In this document: positions 34,778 to 42,276 of the stretch, one piece after another
How positions within the stretch are numbered: position 1 is the stretch's first letter
Layout: every line of letters begins with the position of its first letter
Source: Poritiphilus sp965212595
Lineage (GTDB): Bacteria > Bacteroidota > Bacteroidia > Flavobacteriales > Flavobacteriaceae
DNA length: 64,000 nt
NCBI GenBank assembly: GCA_965212595.1
Contig: CBDBVE010000011.1
Coordinates: 1-64,000, forward strand
Direction: 5' to 3'
Notes under the pieces: model-generated
The model's database searches: none
What the model saw: the letters and a program-made list of their open reading frames with translations, nothing else
What the model was told of the DNA's origin: nothing
Made by a program: the position numbers and the translations under genes

Positions 34778-36172
34778 ATGGAAAATGTAAAGTCTTACGT
34801 AGACGCCAATAAAGACCGCTTTTTAAACGAACTTTTGGGCCTTTTAAAAATCCCTTCAATAAGCGCCGATACCGCCTTCGCACAAGACATGGACAATATG
34901 GCCAGGGCCGTTGAGCAAGCGCTTCAGGCCGCCGGTTGCGACAAGGTGGAAATTTGTGAAACTCCGGGCTACCCAATCGTATACGCCGAAAAAATTGTAG
35001 ATCCCAGCCTTCCCACTGTCCTGGTCTATGGGCATTACGATGTACAACCCCCGGATCCCTTAGATCTTTGGGATTCACCACCCTTTGAACCGGTTATAAA
35101 ACCCACAACGCTGCATCCAGAAGGAGCCATTTTTGCCCGAGGCGCCTGTGATGACAAAGGGCAATTCTATATGCATGTAAAAGCCCTCGAATACATGCTG
35201 CAGCACAATGCGCTCCCCTGTAATGTAAAATTCATGATTGAAGGGGAAGAAGAAGTGGGAAGCGAAAGCCTGGCCGACTTTGTAAAAGAAAACAAAGAAA
35301 AACTGGCCAACGATATCATTCTAATCTCAGATACCGGGATGATTGCCAACGACGTACCCTCCATTACCACAGGCTTAAGGGGCCTTAGCTATGTAGAGGT
35401 AGCGGTGACCGGGCCCAATCGCGATCTGCACTCCGGCCTTTACGGAGGAGCGGTTGCCAACCCCATCAATATCCTAACTAAAATGATCGCCTCCCTACAT
35501 GACGAAAACAACCATATCACCATCCCCGGTTTTTATGAGAAGGTAGAGGAACTCTCCACAGAAGAGCGAGCCGAAATGGCAAAAGCGCCTTTTGAGCTAG
35601 CCGAATACAAAGCCGCACTGGATATAGATGCGGTTTATGGCGAAGAAGGCTATTCCACCAACGAACGCAACGCTATAAGACCTACCCTCGACGTGAATGG
35701 TATTTGGGGAGGTTATATTGGAGAAGGCGCCAAAACCGTTATAGCCAGCCAGGCCTTTGCCAAAATATCTATGCGGCTCGTTCCCAACCAGGACTGGAAC
35801 GAAATTACCCAACTTTTCAAACAACATTTTGAGGCCATTGCGCCAGCCGGCGTAAAGGTAAAAGTAACCCCACATCACGGTGGCCAGGCCTATGTAACTC
35901 CCATAGACCATATTGGCTATCAGGCAGCGAGTAAGGCTTACGAAACTACTTTCGGCAAAGTTCCTGTACCTCAACGTGGAGGTGGAAGCATTCCTATTGT
36001 GGCGCTTTTTGAAGAAGAACTGCAAAGCAAGACCATTTTAATGGGATTTGGCCTGGATAGCGACGCCATTCATTCTCCCAATGAGCATTTTGGGGTTTGG
36101 AACTACCTCAAGGGCATTGAGACCATTCCGTACTTTTATCAGCATTTTACAGCCTTGAGTAGCCGAGTTTAA
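34778..36172 (+). CDS. M20-family dipeptidase
   Basis: 464 residues. Family motifs of zinc M20 dipeptidases: VLVYGHYDVQPP (metal His and Asp), FARGACDDKGQFYMHVKALE (bridging Asp), and MIEGEEEVGSESL (catalytic Glu followed by metal Glu). A dimerisation domain contains DLHSGLYGGAVANPINIL. The C-terminal DAIHSPNEHFGV has the last metal histidine. Cytoplasmic hydrolysis of dipeptides is expected. Monocistronic between the tRNA-Leu locus and a repeat element. Confidence 0.95.
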   Translation: MENVKSYVDANKDRFLNELLGLLKIPSISADTAFAQDMDNMARAVEQALQAAGCDKVEICETPGYPIVYAEKIVDPSLPTVLVYGHYDVQPPDPLDLWDSPPFEPVIKPTTLHPEGAIFARGACDDKGQFYMHVKALEYMLQHNALPCNVKFMIEGEEEVGSESLADFVKENKEKLANDIILISDTGMIANDVPSITTGLRGLSYVEVAVTGPNRDLHSGLYGGAVANPINILTKMIASLHDENNHITIPGFYEKVEELSTEERAEMAKAPFELAEYKAALDIDAVYGEEGYSTNERNAIRPTLDVNGIWGGYIGEGAKTVIASQAFAKISMRLVPNQDWNEITQLFKQHFEAIAPAGVKVKVTPHHGGQAYVTPIDHIGYQAASKAYETTFGKVPVPQRGGGSIPIVALFEEELQSKTILMGFGLDSDAIHSPNEHFGVWNYLKGIETIPYFYQHFTALSSRV

Positions 36173-36227
36173 GGTTTCAAGTTCACTGTGAAAGCTTGTC
36201 ATCTCGAGCGGTTTAACACTATAGTAT

Positions 36228-36352
36228 TCCCCCTTCCCGTCATTGCAAGTCCCGATTACTAATCGGGCGAAGCAATCTTTTCATTTTCTGCCAGAAGTAA
36301 TGAGATTGCTTCGTCGTGCCGAGCACTCCTCGCAATTACAGGAAGGGGTGCG
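36228..36352. repeat. Dispersed palindromic repeat element
   Basis: Outer arms CCCCCTTCCC and GGAAGGGG flank two inner inverted segments: GCGAAGCAATCTTTT opposite GAGATTGCTTCGTCGTGCC, and GTCATTGCAAGTCCCGAT opposite CTCGCAATTACA, plus a small hairpin CCCGATTACTAATCGGG. This AAGCAATCT/ATTGCGAGG type is a common dispersed intergenic repeat in Bacteroidota genomes. It fills most of the gap between the peptidase and the BlaI-like gene. Confidence 0.7.
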
Positions 36353-36375
36353 GGCCTAATGTAAAACTTTTTTCC

Positions 36376-36437
36376 TCTACGTTTGTAGAATTAAAATTTT
36401 TATTCTATGTTTGTAGAGTTAATTCTAATTTTGTAGA
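36376..36437. promoter_or_regulatory. Three BlaI-type operator palindromes
   Basis: Three inverted repeats of the form TCTAY-4-GTAGA: TCTACGTTTGTAGA at 36376-36389, TCTATGTTTGTAGA at 36404-36417 and TCTAATTTTGTAGA at 36424-36437. The last ends one base before the ATG at 36439. BlaI/MecI repressors bind comparable TACA/TGTA palindromes, so these are probably autoregulatory sites for the gene downstream. Confidence 0.75.
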
Positions 36438-36438
36438 A

Positions 36439-36804
36439 ATGAAGCTTTCCAAAGCAGAAGAAGAACTTATGCAGATCTTGTGGGAACACAAAAAAGCCTT
36501 TATGAAAGATTTGCTGGATAGTTACCCGGATCCCAAGCCCGCAACGACAACCGTTGCCACCCTACTAAAACGCATGGCGGATAAAGGTTTTGTAGCTTAT
36601 GAAAGTTTCGGGCGCTCCCGGCAGTACTATCCGCTGGTAAAGAAAAAAGACTATTTCTCCAGGCATGTGAACGGACTCATAAAAAACTTTTTCAATGACA
36701 GCGCCGCGCAATTTGCTTCCTTCTTTACCAAAGAAACAGACCTGTCTAAAAAAGAGCTTGAAGAGTTAAGAGCCCTAATCGATGATCAATTAAAGAAAAA
36801 ATAA
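36439..36804 (+). CDS. BlaI/MecI/CopY-family transcriptional repressor
   Basis: 121 residues from the ATG at 36439; an open frame extending to 36316 crosses the operators and the dispersed repeat and is not coding. Winged helix-turn-helix: KLSKAEEELMQILWEHKKAF, then TTTVATLLKRMADKGFVAYESFGRSRQYYPLV, which matches the BlaI DNA-binding domain, followed by a dimerisation tail. It ends 2 bp before an M56 (BlaR1-like) gene, the standard pair: sensor proteolysis relieves repression. Three operator palindromes lie upstream. Confidence 0.95.
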   Translation: MKLSKAEEELMQILWEHKKAFMKDLLDSYPDPKPATTTVATLLKRMADKGFVAYESFGRSRQYYPLVKKKDYFSRHVNGLIKNFFNDSAAQFASFFTKETDLSKKELEELRALIDDQLKKK

Positions 36805-36806
36805 TC

Positions 36807-38819
36807 ATGTTGCTATATCTCTTAAAATCTGGTGCCTGCATGGCGGTTTTCTACTTTTTCTACCTCTTTTTCCTGGAAAAGGAAAACATGCATGTTTTTA
36901 AACGCTTTTACCTTTTAGCTGGTCTTTTACTGGCCTTGCTTATTCCGCTGGTCACCTTTACCGAATATATCAACCCCCCACTTACGGTAGATACGGCGAC
37001 AGAAGTGATCTTAGGAACTTCCTCCCCGCTACAAGATCAAAAACCAACAGACCTGGATACCCTCAACCTACCACTGCTCTTTCTGGCAATTTACCTGCTT
37101 GGAGTTGCCTTCTTAGGGATTCGCTTTCTTAGAAATCTCTTTAAAGTGCTGCGGAAGATCCGGCGAAACGAAAAATTAAAACAGCCTAGCTGCACCCAGG
37201 TGCTGCTACAAGAAGATGTTTTACCCCATACTTTTTTGCGGTATATCTTTTTAAACAAAACCGCATTTAAAGCCAAAGAGATCCCCGGTGAAGTATTGTT
37301 GCACGAAGAAACTCATGTAAAACAAAAGCACAGTCTGGATATCCTTTTTATAGAGTTTCTCCAGGTAATACTATGGTTTAACCCCTTTATCTATCTCATC
37401 AATAGAGCCATTAAACTCAATCATGAATTTTTAGCAGATAGCGCCGTTCTGGGCAAGGGCGTTCATTCTGTAAGCTATCAAAACACATTATTGTCTTATT
37501 CATCAAAAAAATATCAGCCCGTTTTGGCAAATGCCATCAATTATTCATCATTCAAAAAACGCTTTACAGTCATGAAAACACAAACGTCAAAAAGGACCCT
37601 ATGGTTTAAGAGCCTACTGCTTTTGCCTTTAACAACCCTACTTTTGGTAAGTTTTAGCACTACCGAGATTAAATATGCAAAAGTAGACCGCATTATTGAA
37701 GACACCTATCTTGAAAGTGCCCAGGTAAAAATTGAAATCAAAGAAGACTTGAGTCTTTGGTTAAACGATAGCCCGATTGCAGTAAGCGAGCTTTCTCAGG
37801 GTATTCTGCAAATAACCTCTCCTACAGGCATAGGGAATACCATTGTTATTTCGGCCTCACCAGAGATCGATATTCCAACAGATCTTATAAAGCAACTGCA
37901 AAAGGAGTTATCTGAAATAGGCATTAAAACCATAAAGCTCAATACACTGGATATCTATGTCAATGAATTTCCAGATGATAAGCAACCCATAGTTGTGCCC
38001 CACGAAAGCGATCAGGGTGGTGCTTCTAAAGCTCAAATGGAGCAATACATCCGTTTGGCCAAGAAATACAACAAGCAGCCTTTGGAGAGCAGAAAGATCC
38101 CTGCCAGTGACCTAAGCGTTCTTGAAAGGGTATTTAAGCTAATGACTCCAATACAAAAGGCTCATGCAGAACCTTTTCCCGAATGCCTGCCACAGGAACA
38201 GGAAAAAGCAACTCCAGAAATGGTAGCTGAATACAATGCACTCGCGAAGAAGTACAACGCGATGGACAAAAACAATTTTAGAGTTCGAGGAAGTGAATTG
38301 GAGCGAATGCATTATATCTATGACATAATGACCCAGGAGCAACGCAAAAACGTAGAGCCTTTTCCTGAAATTCCCGAACCCCCTGCACCTCCTCAGCCTC
38401 CTACTCCTGTAGTTGAGACCGCAGTGCTAGCTGAGGTGGTAGAATCTCCTGAGGTGACAGAATCTCCAGAGGTGGTAGAATCTCCAGAGGTGGCTGTTAA
38501 GGCCCAGACAGTGGTAAGTCCGGCAACACGGCCTAAACCCGCCCTTGCGCCCGCACCTGCAACAAATATCAAACCTGCCATAGCTCAAGAGGTAGTGGTA
38601 CCGCCATCCCCTCCAGAACCAAAATCCCCAATAGAATTTATTGAAGAAATGGCCCAGAAGGATGCGGATTTCTATTATAGAGGCAAGGAAATTACCGCTA
38701 AGGAAGCGCTATTGATCTTAAAAAGTTCTGACAATATTAGCATTGAAGCAAAACATACGGGTTTAAAACGCCCAAAGGTGGTACTCCATGATGGGGGAAT
38801 TGAAGTTAAGCAAGACTAG
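36807..38819 (+). CDS. M56 (BlaR1/MecR1-like) membrane metallopeptidase with variable C-terminal region
   Basis: 670 residues. Four membrane helices in the first 300 residues. The M56 zinc motif LLHEETHVKQKHSLD (HExxH) precedes NRAIKLNHEFLADSAVL, which carries the downstream zinc Glu. After the last helix (LLLLPLTTLLLVSFS) an extracytoplasmic region of about 380 residues contains two related blocks of about 55 residues (YIRLAKKYN to AEPFPE and YNALAKKYN to VEPFPE). A Pro/Glu/Val segment with repeated ESPEV follows, then a small C-terminal domain. No penicillin-binding domain is seen, so the signal need not be a beta-lactam. Co-transcribed with the BlaI-like gene. Confidence 0.9.
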   Translation: MLLYLLKSGACMAVFYFFYLFFLEKENMHVFKRFYLLAGLLLALLIPLVTFTEYINPPLTVDTATEVILGTSSPLQDQKPTDLDTLNLPLLFLAIYLLGVAFLGIRFLRNLFKVLRKIRRNEKLKQPSCTQVLLQEDVLPHTFLRYIFLNKTAFKAKEIPGEVLLHEETHVKQKHSLDILFIEFLQVILWFNPFIYLINRAIKLNHEFLADSAVLGKGVHSVSYQNTLLSYSSKKYQPVLANAINYSSFKKRFTVMKTQTSKRTLWFKSLLLLPLTTLLLVSFSTTEIKYAKVDRIIEDTYLESAQVKIEIKEDLSLWLNDSPIAVSELSQGILQITSPTGIGNTIVISASPEIDIPTDLIKQLQKELSEIGIKTIKLNTLDIYVNEFPDDKQPIVVPHESDQGGASKAQMEQYIRLAKKYNKQPLESRKIPASDLSVLERVFKLMTPIQKAHAEPFPECLPQEQEKATPEMVAEYNALAKKYNAMDKNNFRVRGSELERMHYIYDIMTQEQRKNVEPFPEIPEPPAPPQPPTPVVETAVLAEVVESPEVTESPEVVESPEVAVKAQTVVSPATRPKPALAPAPATNIKPAIAQEVVVPPSPPEPKSPIEFIEEMAQKDADFYYRGKEITAKEALLILKSSDNISIEAKHTGLKRPKVVLHDGGIEVKQD

Positions 38820-38839
38820 CCCTAAGAAAGTACAGCCAG

Positions 38840-39379
38840 ATGTTATTTAAAATGCAGCCTTCCGTGGCAATCGTGTTTGTCTTTCTCTCTGCCTTAAGTG
38901 GATGTGAGAACAGGTCTGGTGAAACCCCAGAAGTAAGTACCTCCCCAAGTTCAGATTCTTTGGCCCTGGCCGAGATGATTGCCTTTCGCGAAAAGGCAAT
39001 GATAGAAAAAGATCTGGAAGGAGCTATGGAGCAATTTGCAGAAGAGGCTACCTGGATCAATTCTCAGGGATATTTTTTTGAAGGCAAACAGGAGGTCTTA
39101 AAATTCCATCAGATTTTGGTAAAAAATGATACGACAGACTACTATTATGAAGCAGGAGTACCAAAAATAAGGGTTCTAGACCGCAAAAATGCTATAGCCT
39201 ATTACTCCTGGAAAATGTTCTGGTATAAAAAGGACAACCCGTCAGATACCACCTTTAAAGAAATAGGTTTAATGACCCTCTCAGCACAAAAACATAACGA
39301 CGATTGGAAGTGGGTGGCCGTGACCAACCAGCATACGCCCTGGTTTTACGAAAAGGTTTTACCAGTTTCTACAGATTAA
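38840..39379 (+). CDS. NTF2-like lipoprotein
   Basis: 179 residues; signal peptide with lipobox-like LSGC (VFLSALSGCENRSG). The body follows the SnoaL/NTF2 pattern: MIAFREKAMIEKDLEGAMEQFA, ATWINSQGYFFEGKQEVLKF, IAYYSWKMFWYKK and a C-terminal DWKWVAVTNQHTPWF. It starts 20 bp after the M56 gene and ends before a strong terminator, so it belongs to the BlaI/M56 transcript. Function unknown. Confidence 0.65.
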   Translation: MLFKMQPSVAIVFVFLSALSGCENRSGETPEVSTSPSSDSLALAEMIAFREKAMIEKDLEGAMEQFAEEATWINSQGYFFEGKQEVLKFHQILVKNDTTDYYYEAGVPKIRVLDRKNAIAYYSWKMFWYKKDNPSDTTFKEIGLMTLSAQKHNDDWKWVAVTNQHTPWFYEKVLPVSTD

Positions 39380-39427
39380 ACATACAAAGGCAATGGCCTG
39401 GATAGCAAAAATTCATAAATCGCTCTT

Positions 39428-39454
39428 AAAGCCTCATTTCCTGAGGCTTTTTTT
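39428..39454 (+). terminator. Rho-independent terminator
   Basis: AAAGCCTCA, short loop, TGAGGCTTT, then a run of T. Ends the BlaI/M56/NTF2-like transcript. Confidence 0.85.
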
Positions 39455-39510
39455 GTAACAAATGCAAAATATCTGCGTTCTAATAGTCAATCATCCTAAA
39501 CCCGAACACT

Positions 39511-40611
39511 ATGCTCAAAGACTTTTTTATTCTTTGCTCAGGCTCTGACAAAGAAATTCTCAAGACTTGCTCTTCCGGGGAGCAAAACAAATATGCCGGT
39601 ATTGGCGCCACTGTATTTTTTACGGCTGTAATGGCTTTTATTGCAAGTGCCTATGCGCTGTACACTGTTTTTGATAATGTGTACACTGCCATCTTCTTCG
39701 GACTTATTTGGGGGTTGTTGATCTTCAACCTAGACCGCTTTATTGTCTCTACCATTAAAAAAAGAGACAACAGATGGAACGAACTTTTACAAGCTACACC
39801 ACGAATTATCCTGGCGGTTATTATTGCGGTGGTTATTTCAAAACCGCTGGAGATGAAAATCTTTGAAAAGGAGATCAATCAGGTGCTGCTCGAACAGAAA
39901 AACGAGCTGACGCTAGCCAACAAACAACAAATTGCCCAGCAGTATACGCCAACCGTTGAAGCACTTAACAAGGACATTGCCGGCTTGAAAGCAGAAATAG
40001 ATACCAAGGAAGCCGAGACCAATGCCTTATATGAAACCTACATTTCTGAGGCCGAAGGTAGAGCGGGTACCATGCTATTAGGAAAGGGGCCGGTTTACAA
40101 AGAGAAACGTGAAAAACACGACGCTTATCTTCTGGAACTTCAGCAACTAAAAGAAACCAATAGAAACAAAATAGCAGACATTGAAGCCCAGCTTGCAGGT
40201 TTGAACACAGAATACGCCCAGGCTGTTGACACTTCTCAGCCCGTAATTGACGGTTTTGACGGACTTATGGCACGTATCAATGCGCTGGGAGAGCTGCCCT
40301 GGTTTCCATCCTTTTTTATCTTCCTTCTTTTCCTTGCGATAGAAACAGCACCTATTGTAGCCAAACTTCTTTCACCCAAAGGACCCTATGACCTTAAAGT
40401 TGAAGAAGAAGAAAGCACAGTAGAAACCTGGGTACGGCAAAAAGTACAGCAAAGGCGTAAAATACTGGCCACAGATATTGAACTCAACGAAAAGATTTAC
40501 GGAGATATCGCCGACGAGGAAGCTGTTTACGCTTATAAAAAACAAAAGGCCGAAGAGCTTATGCGGCTTCAGGCAGATAAATTTCACGATATACAGGCCA
40601 AGAGCTTATAG
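39511..40611 (+). CDS. DUF4407-like membrane protein
   Basis: 366 residues. Helices around 30-50 and 55-75, another near 95-110, and one near 265-285 (FFIFLLFLAIETAPIVAKLL). Between them lies a long charged coiled-coil segment (about 120-245; QVLLEQKNELTLANKQQIAQQ onwards). The opening ILCSGSDKEILKTCSSGEQNKYAGIGA matches DUF4407 proteins. Function not known. Own terminator immediately downstream. Confidence 0.75.
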   Translation: MLKDFFILCSGSDKEILKTCSSGEQNKYAGIGATVFFTAVMAFIASAYALYTVFDNVYTAIFFGLIWGLLIFNLDRFIVSTIKKRDNRWNELLQATPRIILAVIIAVVISKPLEMKIFEKEINQVLLEQKNELTLANKQQIAQQYTPTVEALNKDIAGLKAEIDTKEAETNALYETYISEAEGRAGTMLLGKGPVYKEKREKHDAYLLELQQLKETNRNKIADIEAQLAGLNTEYAQAVDTSQPVIDGFDGLMARINALGELPWFPSFFIFLLFLAIETAPIVAKLLSPKGPYDLKVEEEESTVETWVRQKVQQRRKILATDIELNEKIYGDIADEEAVYAYKKQKAEELMRLQADKFHDIQAKSL

Positions 40612-40640
40612 CAAAAAAGCCAACCCATTAGGGTTGGTTT
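40612..40640. terminator. Bidirectional terminator
   Basis: CAAAAAAGCCAACC, loop, GGTTGGTTTTTTT. The T run on one strand and A run on the other allow use from both sides; it ends the DUF4407-like gene. Confidence 0.8.
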
Positions 40641-40659
40641 TTTTACCTATTCCAACATT

Positions 40660-40806
40660 TTAAATTAAACATGTTACGGCTGGTGTTATGACACTTAGCA
40701 CAATTTCTTTCTTGTTAAAACTGATCTCACGGATCTGAAAAATCTCTTTGGTCTTATCTATTTTTAAATAGCCCTTAGATCTCTTGTAGGTTTTCTGTTT
40801 CTTCAT
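40660..40806 (-). CDS. Small basic protein, 48 residues (tentative)
   Basis: A minus-strand frame with its ATG complement at 40804-40806 and stop at 40660-40662 encodes 48 residues, beginning MKKQKTYKRSKGYLKIDK, strongly basic then hydrophobic at the end. It occupies most of an otherwise empty 307-bp gap and sits just before a terminator usable on this strand. No family recognised; it could be chance. Confidence 0.3.
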   Translation of the reverse strand: MKKQKTYKRSKGYLKIDKTKEIFQIREISFNKKEIVLSVITPAVTCLI

Positions 40807-40918
40807 GATATTACTTTTATATGAGATTCAAAACTACTTTAACTTTCATATTTTAAGCGGAGTTTTGAGTTCAGCGCAAAGCTGGTATCGATGAATTACA
40901 AAAAAGCTTAGACCAAGC

Positions 40919-42061
40919 TTAATAGCTTCTATAGTGCAGTGCAATTTGTGCCAATTGCCCGACGATTTTTACAGAGTCTTTCATAGACAACTTAGACCCG
41001 TCTGCGTGTATCCATCGTTTCAAGGGCTGCTCACATATTAAGTGCTGTACCTTTTGCTTTCCATAGAACCTTCGCATTCGCATAAAGATCTCCACATCGA
41101 ACAACCAACGGGTTATAAATTTCTTATTAAACATATTCTCTGCGACTTCTCTGCGCATGATCTTGGCGCCGCATTGGGTATCCTTGAAGGGCATCCCCAA
41201 TATCTTCTGAATAATAAGATTAATGGTCTTACTAATGATCTTTCTGGCCGATTCTTTGGTAATATTGGCTCCCATACGGGCAATCCTGGATCCACTTACT
41301 ATTTTAAAGTCGGAATGCTCCAGGGTTTTTACCAAATCATCAAAATCGAGAAAGTCTGTAGACAGATCGGCATCCAGATACCCAATATAATCTAATTGAG
41401 CATCGTGTGTAAGATAAAGGATCCCCTGTCTTACGGCCTCTGCCTTGCCTCCGTTCTTTGCGCAGTCAAGAATACTGATATGCGCTTCATTTCCTTTTTG
41501 AAGTTCTTTAAGCACCTTCAATGTATCATCGGTACTTCCATCATTTACAAAACACAGTCGATACCCTAGATTTTTTCTGGCAAAATCCTGAAACTCCGTT
41601 CCTGAGAGTCGCTCCGCTTCATTGTAGCAAGGAATTACTACCCCCACACAATACTTTTGAAGCATTTGTTCTTTTTCTGTAACTCCTGGTTCGGATTTAC
41701 CTTCAGATTTTAATATTCTTTTCACCCTGGCCGTTACTTCGTTAAGGCTAACAGGCTTTTTAATATAATCGTCAATCCCCAGCTCAAAACCATCTACAAT
41801 CACTTCTTCCTCGGTATTTCCAGACATTACAAGGATAGGGACTTGCGACTGTTTGGTTAGCCTTATGTGCTTCACCACCTCAAGGCCAGACATTTCTGGC
41901 ATGTTGATATCAAGAATAATCAGATCTGGCTGAAATCTATCAAATACCTGCATACCGTATGCTCCGCTATCCGCAGTGCGTACTTCGTACCCAGATTCTC
42001 TCAATCGTTTCTCCAGAGATAACAAGATCAGTTGCTGATCGTCTATTGCTAAAATTTTCAT
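40919..42061 (-). CDS. Response-regulator receiver fused to GT2 glycosyltransferase
   Basis: 380 residues. Residues 1-120 are a CheY-like receiver: acidic D7/D8, phospho-acceptor D51 (LIILDINMPEMSG), S80 and K102 (DDYIKKPV). From about 133 a GT-A family 2 domain follows: VVIPCYNEAERL, VNDGSTDDT, AKNGGKAEAVRQG, YLDADLSTD, TQCGAKIMRR, resembling dolichol-phosphate-sugar/undecaprenyl-phosphate glycosyltransferases. No C-terminal membrane helices are seen. Phosphorylation would control sugar transfer directly. It is the lead gene of one of six units sharing the AlgR-like promoter (42130-42199) and divergent from the polysaccharide operon, so it likely acts in that synthesis. Confidence 0.9.
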   Translation of the reverse strand: MKILAIDDQQLILLSLEKRLRESGYEVRTADSGAYGMQVFDRFQPDLIILDINMPEMSGLEVVKHIRLTKQSQVPILVMSGNTEEEVIVDGFELGIDDYIKKPVSLNEVTARVKRILKSEGKSEPGVTEKEQMLQKYCVGVVIPCYNEAERLSGTEFQDFARKNLGYRLCFVNDGSTDDTLKVLKELQKGNEAHISILDCAKNGGKAEAVRQGILYLTHDAQLDYIGYLDADLSTDFLDFDDLVKTLEHSDFKIVSGSRIARMGANITKESARKIISKTINLIIQKILGMPFKDTQCGAKIMRREVAENMFNKKFITRWLFDVEIFMRMRRFYGKQKVQHLICEQPLKRWIHADGSKLSMKDSVKIVGQLAQIALHYRSY

Positions 42062-42129
42062 AGGTTAAGTTTTAAAATTGTACAAGCTTTTTGGTTTTAA
42101 TCTCTATCCACTCCGACAGAGTTACAAGG

Positions 42130-42199
42130 CAAATGTAGGTTCCTTAAGCAGGATATTTTTGTAGGAAAAGTCGTTTTGCGGTTTACTATCGACGAATGG
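42130..42199 (-). promoter_or_regulatory. LytTR/AlgR-like box and -7 promoter, unit 1
   Basis: Minus strand: box CCATTCGTC at 42199-42191, a weak second repeat 21 bp on, and TACATTTG ending at 42130, exactly 70 nt from the first box base. The leader ends CTTAACCTATG at the REC-GT2 start. Same layout as five other promoters in this locus. Confidence 0.8.
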
Positions 42200-42245
42200 T
42201 CTATTTGCTTCGATCGGCCGTAATGTCGGTCTTTTACAATATATC

Positions 42246-42253
42246 TACCTTTA
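42246..42253 (+). promoter_or_regulatory. Probable -7 element of polysaccharide operon
   Basis: TACCTTTA, followed 24 bp later by the ATG at 42277. The same TACCTTTAT occurs before the TPR/barrel gene at 51281. It supports the 42277 start and shows the AlgR-like box lies in a divergent promoter region. Confidence 0.4.
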
Positions 42254-42276
42254 TTTTGTTATATTTTCTTACAAGA

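Noticed and set aside
36316..36438. Longer N-terminus for the BlaI-like repressor
   Set aside because: It would translate through the dispersed repeat and all three operator palindromes; the wHTH domain starts at 36439.
42196..42276. Upstream start of the large membrane protein
   Set aside because: The first part of this frame overlaps the AlgR-like box and a -7 element sits at 42246, so ATG 42277 is preferred.
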